Part shown: piece by piece, positions 1-7,084 of the stretch
Layout of the letters: each line of letters begins with the position of its first letter
Numbering within the stretch: position 1 is the first letter of the stretch
Source of the DNA: JAAYUD01 sp041907665
GTDB lineage: Bacteria; Bacteroidota; Bacteroidia; Bacteroidales; Bacteroidaceae
Length of the DNA: 64,000 bases
Direction of reading: 5' to 3'
NCBI GenBank assembly: GCA_041907665.1
Contig: JAYRGW010000008.1
Coordinates: forward strand, 29,355 to 93,354
Program-made: the position numbers and the translations under genes
The notes under the pieces: generated by a model
Told to the model about the DNA's origin: nothing
The model's database searches: none
Seen by the model: the letters and a program-made list of their open reading frames with translations, nothing else

Positions 1-2
1 AT

Positions 3-416
3 ATAGCCATTGTTGTAGATGAATTTGGTGGTACTTCGGGCATAGTCACCATGGAAGACGTCATCGAAGAAATTGTAGGAGAAATACACGACGAATACGA
101 CGACGACGAAAACAATTTTATCGAGATAAACGACCATACGTGGATATTCGAAGCTAAAACATTGCTTACCGATTTTTATAAAGAAACCGACCTCGAAGAA
201 GACACTTTTGAAGAAGTAGAAGGCGACGCCGATACTATTGCCGGACTGTTGCTCGAGCTGAAAGGAGAGTTTCCCACGCTCCATGAAAAAGTAACCTACC
301 GAAACTACGAATTCGAGGTGCTTGCCGTTGATAGCCGACGCATCAAAAAAGTAAAATTTACTATCAATGAGACAATCCATCATAAGATGAAAGAAGCACC
401 CGAAGAAGAGGAATAA
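3..416 (+). CDS. gldE: C-terminal part of GldE/CorC-type CBS-domain protein (5' truncated by window)
   Basis: The reading frame is open from base 3, so the gene begins outside the window. What remains is the end of a second CBS domain (VVDEFGGTSGIVTMEDVIEE), an acidic linker rich in Asp and Glu, and a CorC/HlyC-type C-terminal domain. This order is that of the HlyC/CorC family, whose Bacteroidota members are usually called GldE and are inner-membrane proteins with N-terminal DUF21 helices. Those helices are not in this window. The next gene, a phosphopantetheinyl transferase, starts 5 bases after the stop, a pairing I recall from Bacteroides genomes. The role (ion transport or envelope function) is not shown by this fragment. 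Confidence 0.8.
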   Translation: MAIVVDEFGGTSGIVTMEDVIEEIVGEIHDEYDDDENNFIEINDHTWIFEAKTLLTDFYKETDLEEDTFEEVEGDADTIAGLLLELKGEFPTLHEKVTYRNYEFEVLAVDSRRIKKVKFTINETIHHKMKEAPEEEE

Positions 417-421
417 AGACC

Positions 422-1057
422 ATGCCCATACTCCAACAACAACAGATCGGTACAGTTCGATGGGCTGTATGGCAAATCGATGAAAGTGAAGCACAACTTC
501 GACAGTTATTTTCTCTTTCACAAGCCGAAGAAGACCGACTCAAGGATTTCACAGCTCCTCATCGACGGCTGGAATGGCTTGCCGTACGCGCACTTTTATA
601 TCGCATATCGGACAAAGAACTGGAAATCTGTTATAACGAAAACAGGAAGCCCTACATAGCCGACGGCTCCTATCACATCGGTATTTCACACACCAAAGGG
701 TATGCAGCGATTATTCTAAGCCCCAATATAGAAGTGGGCATAGACATCGAACAATACGGCACACGAGTAGAGAAAGTCACTAGTCACTATCTGCGGGCAG
801 ACGAAAAACCTACCATATACGAGGGAGAGCAAGTGTGGTCGCTTTTATTGCATTGGTCAGCCAAAGAAACCATATACAAATGCCTCAATCTACTTGAGGT
901 AGATCTCATCAAACATTTACGAATTTTTCCTTTCCAAGTACAAAAAGAAGGCGTCTTTCGGGCTGTCGAATACCGAACTCCCCAACAACACGAATACGAT
1001 ATTCACTATCAACTGCATCCAGATTTTGTACTTACCTATACATGGATTGAGAAATAG
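422..1057 (+). CDS. 4'-phosphopantetheinyl transferase superfamily protein
   Basis: At 211 residues this has the length of an Sfp-type transferase, which moves the phosphopantetheine arm of CoA onto a serine of an acyl or peptidyl carrier protein. The two family signatures are present: VGIDIE near residue 101, with the metal-binding Asp and Glu, and WSAKETIYK near residue 142, with the catalytic Glu and Lys. It starts 5 bases after the upstream stop and is probably co-transcribed with it. The stop codon abuts a 119-bp repeat that begins at 1058. No polyketide or peptide synthetase is in the window, so the likely client is fatty-acid ACP; that is inference. Confidence 0.9.
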   Translation: MPILQQQQIGTVRWAVWQIDESEAQLRQLFSLSQAEEDRLKDFTAPHRRLEWLAVRALLYRISDKELEICYNENRKPYIADGSYHIGISHTKGYAAIILSPNIEVGIDIEQYGTRVEKVTSHYLRADEKPTIYEGEQVWSLLLHWSAKETIYKCLNLLEVDLIKHLRIFPFQVQKEGVFRAVEYRTPQQHEYDIHYQLHPDFVLTYTWIEK

Positions 1058-1176
1058 AAATGCACACCCCATTGACACAACAAGTGGCTGAACAATAGAA
1101 GATTATCTGGAAGTCGCTTTTCGGAACGTATTTTGAAGTGAACATTCATCGACATTCTGATACTATTTTAACCATA
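1058..1176 (+). repeat. Left copy of 119-bp inverted repeat
   Basis: This segment matches the reverse complement of 4382-4500 at 104 of 119 positions by my hand alignment, without gaps. It contains an unbroken 33-bp identical block ending near 1150. The outer end reads GCACACCCCATTGAC and the inner end TTTTAACCATA. It begins directly after the stop of the phosphopantetheinyl transferase gene. Related copies are at 36371-36488 and, partly, at 36735-36800. No transposase is nearby and I see no convincing target-site duplication. Confidence 0.8.
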
Positions 1177-1355
1177 CCGAGAATGCACGCATCAATGAGT
1201 TGATAATAAAGTCCATACAGACAATCAGCGACAAAACAATGCGCATTCACTTTCCTTAATATATTATAAAAATAAAGAAGCCGACTTTGAATATGTTCGA
1301 TAAATCGTGACATTTGTATTCAATTGCACATTAAAACGATAAATAAGTTACAAAA

Positions 1356-2279
1356 ATGTCACTAAAATACGGAATAATAGGAACAGGTGCTATAGGCGGA
1401 TACTATGGCGCCAAATTGAGTAAAGCCGGTCACGAAGTCCATTTTCTATTTCACAAGGACTACGAGTTTGTAAAGACCAACGGACTACGAATCGATTCAG
1501 TAGACGGCAATTTTCACTTGTCAAATATAGCAGCATACCAGCATACTACAGACATGCCCCAATGCGATGTAGTATTGGTTTGCCTCAAATCTATCAACAA
1601 TGGCCTTTTGAAAGAAATGCTGCCTCCTTTGTTGCACTCAAACACAGTGGTCATCCTGATAGAAAACGGAATAGGACTCGAAGCCGATCTACAAGAACAA
1701 TTTCCTGCGCTCCACATTGCGGCAGGGCTTGCCTTTATCTGCTCCGGGAAATTTGAACCGGGCGTTATCACACACCAATCTTTAGGCAGATTGGTAATAG
1801 CTCCCTATTCCTGTCAAGACACTGTCTTACTGAAACAGATTGTGGACGATTTCTGCGCATCGGGCATAGAGGCCGCCTGCAGCGACTATGCAACAGCCCG
1901 CTGGAAAAAGGCAGTATGGAATATTCCGTTCAATGGCCTTACAGTAGTACTCAATACTACCACAGACATGTTACTGAGCAACAAAGCCACTCAGTCGCTT
2001 GTCAAAAGCATAATGATAGAAGTTATCAAAGCGGCCAACAACACCGAATTGGAACAGCCCATCAGAGAGTCGTTTGCCGATACCATGATAGAAGTAACCA
2101 AGACTATGCCACCTTATTCGCCGAGCATGAAACTCGATTTCGACTATCACCGCCCCATGGAAGTATACTATCTCTATTCGCGTCCTGTCATCGAAGCCGA
2201 AAAACATGGATTCGACATGCCCTTGACGCGTATGCTCGAGAGGCAATTAACCTTTATAGACTCTTTACAATCCAAATAG
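1356..2279 (+). CDS. 2-dehydropantoate 2-reductase (ketopantoate reductase) family protein
   Basis: The 307 residues match the ApbA/PanE family, which reduces 2-dehydropantoate to pantoate with NADPH in CoA synthesis. The N-terminus carries the Rossmann motif GTGAIGGYYGAKLSKAGHEV (residues 8-27). The C-terminal helical domain includes WKKAVWNIPFN (about residues 183-193), containing the conserved catalytic Lys region. It stands alone, 8 bases from the convergent HU-type gene, inside the block bounded by 119-bp inverted repeats. Paralogues acting on other 2-oxoacids exist, so the exact substrate is uncertain and I give no symbol. Confidence 0.85.
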   Translation: MSLKYGIIGTGAIGGYYGAKLSKAGHEVHFLFHKDYEFVKTNGLRIDSVDGNFHLSNIAAYQHTTDMPQCDVVLVCLKSINNGLLKEMLPPLLHSNTVVILIENGIGLEADLQEQFPALHIAAGLAFICSGKFEPGVITHQSLGRLVIAPYSCQDTVLLKQIVDDFCASGIEAACSDYATARWKKAVWNIPFNGLTVVLNTTTDMLLSNKATQSLVKSIMIEVIKAANNTELEQPIRESFADTMIEVTKTMPPYSPSMKLDFDYHRPMEVYYLYSRPVIEAEKHGFDMPLTRMLERQLTFIDSLQSK

Positions 2280-2287
2280 TAACAATT

Positions 2288-2911
2288 TTATTTTAGCTTC
2301 CATTCGGCATCTTTGCCCAATACATATACCGAAGATGTAGTGCCGCCCATACGGCGAAAAATAGGAAACGGACCTTTACAAAGATCTTGCAACCGCCTAT
2401 AGGCAGTTGCCCTAGTCAATTTCATTAATAGCCGGAATTCCTTTGCCGTAATGCAATCGTTCTCTTCAAAATATTGACGCAGCTTTTGCTTCATTTCAGC
2501 ATCCGATAGTCCGGAAGAAATATTGTAGGCCTGCGAACGTTCGAAAGTCGTATTTTCCAACAGCTTATTCATCAGTTCTACATCCGGCTCAAAATGAATG
2601 GTTTTAACCGTCACCTGTTTGCCATTCAACTCCTCGGGATCGTCTACTCCCGGTGCAGCAATGCCGATGCTGAAATAACCGATTCCGGCAATATGCACGC
2701 TGCTACCCTCCGATAGTTTAGCTGTGAGCACATACGACAACCCATCTACAACACCTTTAACATCGCCTTTTGTAGGCGATGAAGCATGATTAATCATTTC
2801 GCACACCTCTTCGAACGACATGCGTTGTGGGTTGGATACTCGTACGTGATAGCGTTTCTGTCCGTTTTTGCGACTTGGATTGTCGTAAAGACCATACCTA
2901 ATTTTTCCCAT
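2288..2911 (-). CDS. HU-like DNA-binding protein fused to a winged helix
   Basis: The 207-residue protein has two parts. Residues 1-125 form an HU-like fold of the Bacteroidota type found in proteins that join HU to wHTH, Ig or Gly-rich segments; the stretch around VRVSNPQRMSFEEVCEMI is typical. Residues 135-205 look like a winged helix (FRLLMKLTRATAYRRLQDL as helix-turn-helix, then a short strand-rich end). Its ATG is preceded by a roughly 135-nt leader that contains four 18-bp palindromes, downstream of a predicted minus-strand promoter at 3053-3060. The divergent neighbour is a VirE/VapE-like ATPase. A role in nucleoid or element-specific DNA binding is inferred, not shown. Confidence 0.85.
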   Translation of the reverse strand: MGKIRYGLYDNPSRKNGQKRYHVRVSNPQRMSFEEVCEMINHASSPTKGDVKGVVDGLSYVLTAKLSEGSSVHIAGIGYFSIGIAAPGVDDPEELNGKQVTVKTIHFEPDVELMNKLLENTTFERSQAYNISSGLSDAEMKQKLRQYFEENDCITAKEFRLLMKLTRATAYRRLQDLCKGPFPIFRRMGGTTSSVYVLGKDAEWKLK

Positions 2912-2953
2912 AGTATTGATTGTTAAGTTATTAATAAAAAGTTTCCAAAAGGC

Positions 2954-3037
2954 GTCTCACACGTGTGATACACTTGTCTCACAGCTGTGATACAGTTGTC
3001 GCACAAGTGTGAGACAGGTGTCGCACAGCTGTGAGAC
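2954..3037. repeat. Array of four 18-bp palindromes, exact 22-bp period
   Basis: Four near-perfect palindromes of consensus GTCKCACANNTGTGAKAC lie at 2954-2971, 2976-2993, 2998-3015 and 3020-3037, separated by 4-bp spacers of differing sequence. The 22-bp period is about two helical turns, so all units face the same side of the DNA. The array lies between the divergent HU-wHTH and VirE-like genes, within the predicted 5' leader of the former. The same array type recurs at 63739-63822. Confidence 0.9.
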
Positions 3038-3052
3038 GGTAACTACATACTA

Positions 3053-3060
3053 CAAAGATA
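3053..3060 (-). promoter_or_regulatory. Predicted -7 box for the HU-wHTH gene
   Basis: The minus strand reads TATCTTTG, matching the Bacteroidota TAnnTTTG -7 consensus. Transcription would start near 3046 and run through the palindrome array before reaching the ATG at 2911. Confidence 0.5.
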
Positions 3061-3155
3061 ACTCTTTTCCGGTGAATATGCAAACGTCACTTCAGTGCGA
3101 TTATACCGCTATTGATCTACTCTCTTTTTTATTCGTGTAATCGAACCGCGCTCTC

Positions 3156-3163
3156 TATCTTTG
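3156..3163 (+). promoter_or_regulatory. Predicted -7 box for the VirE-like gene
   Basis: The plus strand reads TATCTTTG, identical to the divergent -7 box at 3053-3060. Transcription would start near 3170, giving a leader of about 58 nt before the ATG at 3228. Confidence 0.5.
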
Positions 3164-3227
3164 CACTAAACAATTAATAACCAACGGCGAGAAAACATAA
3201 AAACCGCCTATAAAACAAGGAATAAAG

Positions 3228-4409
3228 ATGAATGAAGTAAGAACCGAACAGAGTGCAAAAAGCGATCACAAGTTAAAAAGAATCATGCAACAGTTGGACA
3301 ACTTTTTCAAGGACCGCTACGAAGTCCATTTCAATGTATTGTCCGAACGGACCGAATTCAGAGACATAGGCAGCAATGCACCTTACCAACCCATTGGCAG
3401 GCGCGATGTCAATCGCTTGATTATAGAAGCACTATACGATAATATAGACTGTATGGACCGCGATGTATATCGCTATTTGCAGTCGAGCTTCATTCCCGAA
3501 AGTCAGCCTATGAAAGACTATATAGACCAGCTTCCAGAATGGGACAGGCGCGACCGTATCGTAGAATTGGCAAAACGCATCAGCTCCGTTCCGACATGGA
3601 TAACATTGTTCCACCGTTGGATGTTGGGTATGGTAGCACAATGGACAAATATTAATCCAGTACATGGCAACGCCCTGATGCCTATTCTAATCAGTAAAAA
3701 GCAGGGACATAAAAAATCTACATTCTGCCGCCTGATATTACCCGAGGAACTGCGATTGTACTATACGGACGAGTTCGATATTAATTCAAGAAGCAGCTAC
3801 GTAAACAAAATATCGAAATTTGCATTAATCAACATCGACGAGTTCAACCGCATGGGTGAAGTAAAAGCCGCACGCCTCAAAAACCTACTGCAAATGGCAG
3901 ATATAAAAGTAAAAGGTAATGGTGGAGGGTACGAACGCAAACAGCGCATTGCCTCATTCATTGGCACGTCCAACTTCAAAGAACTACTCACCGACCCTAC
4001 CGGATCGCGACGTTTCATACCTATCGAACAATTTCAAAAAATTGCAAGGTTGAAAATCAACTACCGTCAACTCTATGCCCAACTGCGTCACGAATTGCAC
4101 GAGCGTAAACGATATTGGCTCAACACACGCGAAGAAAGCAGTCTCACGAAGCACAACCTCTCCTTCACCCGCCGTCCCATCGAAGAAAACCTCTTTTTCG
4201 AGTGTTTTTCCATCGCACAGGAAGGAGACAAAAGCTATCAGAAACTATCCATATCGCAACTGTATGAGACACTACGCAGGAAAAGCCCCTCTACCATGCG
4301 CGATATTAAAATGGCAGCCTTCGGCGAACACCTTGCGATACTGAATGTGCCTAAAGTCCGTACCAGCGCAGGTTTCATATATATGGTTAAAAAAGTATCA
4401 GAATATTGA
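3228..4409 (+). CDS. VirE/VapE-like P-loop ATPase (DUF3874-type)
   Basis: The 393-residue protein resembles the VirE/VapE family of replication-type ATPases seen in Bacteroidota genomes, phages and plasmids. A Walker-A-like loop is KKQGHKKST near residue 166, which departs from the usual GxxGxGKS/T. A Walker B is FALINIDEFNR near residue 200. GTSNFKELLTDPTGSRRF near residue 248 resembles the sensor and arginine-finger region of the family. A DNA-binding-like C-terminus follows. No primase domain is visible. It is divergent from the HU-wHTH gene with palindromes between them. Its last eight codons and stop lie inside the right 119-bp repeat, suggesting that gene and repeat move or evolve together. 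The function is unknown. Confidence 0.75.
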   Translation: MNEVRTEQSAKSDHKLKRIMQQLDNFFKDRYEVHFNVLSERTEFRDIGSNAPYQPIGRRDVNRLIIEALYDNIDCMDRDVYRYLQSSFIPESQPMKDYIDQLPEWDRRDRIVELAKRISSVPTWITLFHRWMLGMVAQWTNINPVHGNALMPILISKKQGHKKSTFCRLILPEELRLYYTDEFDINSRSSYVNKISKFALINIDEFNRMGEVKAARLKNLLQMADIKVKGNGGGYERKQRIASFIGTSNFKELLTDPTGSRRFIPIEQFQKIARLKINYRQLYAQLRHELHERKRYWLNTREESSLTKHNLSFTRRPIEENLFFECFSIAQEGDKSYQKLSISQLYETLRRKSPSTMRDIKMAAFGEHLAILNVPKVRTSAGFIYMVKKVSEY

Positions 4410-4500
4410 TGAATGTTCACTTCAAAATACGTTCCGAAAAACGGCTTTCATATAATATTCTATTTTTCAGCGACTTATTACGTCAATGGGGTGTGTACTT
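4382..4500 (-). repeat. Right copy of 119-bp inverted repeat
   Basis: This is the inverted partner of 1058-1176, with 15 mismatches over 119 bp. The two copies point inward and bound a 3.4-kb segment containing three genes. The inner end overlaps the 3' end of the VirE-like gene. The outer end reads CAATGGGGTGTGTAC. Confidence 0.8.
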
Positions 4501-4667
4501 TGAAAAACGAGACATTCACAATCGGAGCCTTAATGTTTATTGCTATTCGTTATAGGAACGAAATTATATTTAAATCTTTTAGAGAAAAAAGAGATTATCC
4601 GACCTATTGTCATAACTTGCACGCAAAACAGTTGAATATGTATTGATTTTTTACTCAACAATATAAA

Positions 4668-5774
4668 ATGAAAAAATTATCTATTGGAGATTTAAAAATG
4701 CGCATTCCAATCGTTCAGGGTGGAATGGGTGTAGGGATCTCTTTATCCGGTTTAGCTTCGGCCGTTGCAAACGAAGGCGGTGTCGGTGTCATTTCATGCG
4801 CCGGTCTGGGACTTCTGTACAACAATATGTCTACTAATTTTCGCGAAGCATGTATCTTGGGGCTGAAAGAAGAACTGAGAATGGCTCGAGACAAAATAAA
4901 AGAAAAACAACAGAAGGCAAAAGGCTTTATAGGCGTCAATGTGATGGTAGCGATGTCGAACTTCACCGATATGGTGAAAACCGCCATAGCAGAAAAGGCT
5001 GATATCATTTTCAGTGGAGCCGGTCTACCGCTCAATCTACCGGAATTTTTGGAGAAAGGAAGTAAGACGAAACTTGTACCTATCGTTTCGTCGGCTCGTG
5101 CTATCGGTATTATTTGCGAAAGATGGCATAGCCTATACAACTATCTTCCGGATGCTGTAGTAGTGGAAGGACCAAAAGCAGGAGGACATCTGGGCTACAA
5201 AGAAAATCAGATTTTCGACGAGCACTATTCGTTGGAAGAGATTCTGCCACAAGTAGTGACAGAAACCGCTATCTACGAGCATAAGTATCACAAAAAGATT
5301 CCCGTTATTGCCGCAGGCGGTATATATACCGGATCTGATATATGCAAGATGATGGAACTGGGAGCTTCGGGAGTACAATTGGGTACTCGATTTGTAACGA
5401 CAGACGAATGCGATGCTTCGATGGAATTCAAACAACAATATCTGGATGCAAAAGAAGAAGATATAGAGATTATCAAAAGCCCGGTAGGAATGCCGGGTCG
5501 TGCAATTGGCGGTTCTTTTTTACAGCAAGTGAAAGAAGGCATCAAACAACCGAAACGTTGTCCGTTTCATTGCATCAAGACCTGCGACATATCCAAGAGT
5601 CCTTATTGCATCATGCTGGCTCTATATAATGCCTTTAAGGGAAATTTTAAGAACGGATTTGCTTTTTCCGGTTCCAACGGTTACCGTGCCAATCGCATTA
5701 TGAGTGTGAAAGACACTATTAAGGAATTGATGAACGAATGGAAAGAGAAAGAACTTTCGCTCAAGAAAAAATAA
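4668..5774 (+). CDS. Nitronate monooxygenase family flavoprotein
   Basis: The 368-residue protein belongs to the FMN-dependent nitronate monooxygenase (2-nitropropane dioxygenase) family, TIM barrels related to FabK. The N-terminus has RIPIVQGGMGVGISLSGLAS, and the conserved EGPKAGGHLGY near residue 167 carries the family's catalytic His. GGIYTG (about residue 223) and GASGVQLGTRF (about 236-246) fit the FMN phosphate site. The C-terminal extension has several Cys (CPFHCIKTCDISKSPYC, about residues 298-314), which is common in Bacteroidota members. It stands alone and ends before a strong stem-loop. It may detoxify nitronates or serve in fatty-acid metabolism; the sequence does not decide. 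Confidence 0.85.
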   Translation: MKKLSIGDLKMRIPIVQGGMGVGISLSGLASAVANEGGVGVISCAGLGLLYNNMSTNFREACILGLKEELRMARDKIKEKQQKAKGFIGVNVMVAMSNFTDMVKTAIAEKADIIFSGAGLPLNLPEFLEKGSKTKLVPIVSSARAIGIICERWHSLYNYLPDAVVVEGPKAGGHLGYKENQIFDEHYSLEEILPQVVTETAIYEHKYHKKIPVIAAGGIYTGSDICKMMELGASGVQLGTRFVTTDECDASMEFKQQYLDAKEEDIEIIKSPVGMPGRAIGGSFLQQVKEGIKQPKRCPFHCIKTCDISKSPYCIMLALYNAFKGNFKNGFAFSGSNGYRANRIMSVKDTIKELMNEWKEKELSLKKK

Positions 5775-5800
5775 TGTGATATCAATTTCAATGTAATATC

Positions 5801-5863
5801 ACCCAAATAATAGAGGGTTGCCCATATCGCCATGCGATAAGTGTAACCCTCTATTATTTGGGT
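5801..5863. terminator. Perfect 19-bp stem-loop between convergent genes
   Basis: The arms 5801-5819 and 5845-5863 are perfectly complementary. The 25-nt loop holds a second small hairpin (ATCGC-CAT-GCGAT). There is no T tract on either side. It lies between two convergent genes, so a bidirectional terminator or mRNA 3'-end stabiliser is the simplest reading. Confidence 0.65.
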
Positions 5864-5901
5864 GGTACTTGGATAATGAAATATGCTATAAAAGCCTTAA
5901 A

Positions 5902-6930
5902 TCAATTTACTTCTTTTATCAAATAAACGATAGTAGGTAAATGGTCACTATAGCCATTGAGCCATACTCCACCCGCATGAGTACGTTTGGGATACCCTTT
6001 ATAGTTGCCTTCTGTTTGTATCATATAATCACGACGAAAAACTTCGTTCTTCAAAAACTTAAGAGTAGAACGATCGTCTCCCAATAAATTACCATTAACA
6101 ACTATCTGGTCGAAAAGATTCCAATTACCCTTATATTCTAATGTACCAACACCTTTCGAACGAAGAGTATTCCACCACGGATTGTATAAATCGGATGGAG
6201 ACTTCACCTCCTTTTGCTCACGACGAGCTCCTAACTCGGTTTTCATACTAGCATCGTCGGGATCATCATTCATATCCCCCATAATGATAATTTTCATCAT
6301 GGGATTGAGCGTCATTAATGAGTCTTTAACACTCTTGACCTGACGTCCAGCGGATTCACGAAAAGGAGAACCAGAAAAGCGAGAGGGCCAATGATTTACT
6401 ATTACAGCAAGATCTTCGCCCGCAAGCTTGCCTCTGACAACCAAAAAGCCACGAGTTTTGAAAGCAGTATCAGTAGTAGCATAAGGCACTAGGCGCTTTG
6501 TGTCAACTTGAAAGAAACGAGAATTATAGATCACGGCACAATCTACGCCACGACGATCGGGACCTTCGATATGTACAAACTGAAGATTACGCGAAGCCAA
6601 GGCTTTCTGATGTACTAAATCGTCGAGCACTTGGTCGTTTTCTACTTCAGAAACGCCCAAGATAGATAATCCGAGAGGTAACATATCTGTAGACATTTCT
6701 GATATTACCTGGCTCATATTCGCTAACTTAGCATGATATTTTTCTTCTGTCCACTTCATCGCACCATCGGGCAAATATTCGTAATCGTTCTTACCCACAT
6801 CGTGATGAGTATCAAAAAGATTTTCCAAGTTATAAAATCCTACACTATAAACTGCATATCTTTTATTCTGCGCAAATGCGTTAGATAAAAATAGGGCAAA
6901 CAAACAAAATGATAAAAATAATCTTCTCAT
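5902..6930 (-). CDS. Secreted endonuclease/exonuclease/phosphatase-fold protein
   Basis: The 342-residue product has a signal peptide (MRRLFLSFCLFALFLSNAFA) and then an endonuclease/exonuclease/phosphatase fold. Characteristic segments are VGFYNLENLFDT, VSEVEND (metal-binding Glu), VNHWPSR, MGDMNDDPDD (the GDxND metal site) and GYSDHLPTIVYL (the terminal SDH catalytic site). The family includes DNase I-like nucleases and phosphodiesterases. It is divergent from a TonB-receptor operon that ends with another nuclease, so extracellular nucleic-acid breakdown is the likely role. Substrate choice is inferred from context only. Confidence 0.85.
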   Translation of the reverse strand: MRRLFLSFCLFALFLSNAFAQNKRYAVYSVGFYNLENLFDTHHDVGKNDYEYLPDGAMKWTEEKYHAKLANMSQVISEMSTDMLPLGLSILGVSEVENDQVLDDLVHQKALASRNLQFVHIEGPDRRGVDCAVIYNSRFFQVDTKRLVPYATTDTAFKTRGFLVVRGKLAGEDLAVIVNHWPSRFSGSPFRESAGRQVKSVKDSLMTLNPMMKIIIMGDMNDDPDDASMKTELGARREQKEVKSPSDLYNPWWNTLRSKGVGTLEYKGNWNLFDQIVVNGNLLGDDRSTLKFLKNEVFRRDYMIQTEGNYKGYPKRTHAGGVWLNGYSDHLPTIVYLIKEVN

Positions 6931-6979
6931 ATCTCTTATTATTATAAATACGTAACATATGGAATAAGTTACGAAACAT

Positions 6980-6987
6980 CAAAAATA
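6980..6987 (-). promoter_or_regulatory. Predicted -7 box for the secreted EEP-fold protein
   Basis: The minus strand reads TATTTTTG. The expected start of transcription near 6973 leaves a leader of about 43 nt before the ATG at 6930. Confidence 0.45.
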
Positions 6988-7032
6988 TATTTTATTTTTC
7001 TCCTATTTAAATTTAGAGTAACATTTTTTTAT

Positions 7033-7040
7033 TATTTTTG
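7033..7040 (+). promoter_or_regulatory. Predicted -7 box for the TonB-receptor operon
   Basis: The plus strand reads TATTTTTG, the same variant as the divergent box at 6980-6987. Transcription would start near 7047, about 38 nt upstream of the ATG at 7085. Confidence 0.5.
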
Positions 7041-7084
7041 CATTACAATACAAAAATACAAAGAACTATTAATACAAAAAAGAG

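Noticed and set aside
2954..3037. CRISPR-like regular array (also considered at 63739-63822)
   Set aside because: Repeats are palindromic 18-mers with only 4-bp spacers, four units each, and no cas genes are present.
1058..4500. Classical insertion sequence
   Set aside because: There is no transposase, the repeats are unusually long, and no clear target duplication was found.
4413..4646. 77-residue open frame after the VirE-like gene
   Set aside because: It lies largely within the 119-bp repeat and an AT-rich spacer, has no motif and no promoter, and is best explained as chance.
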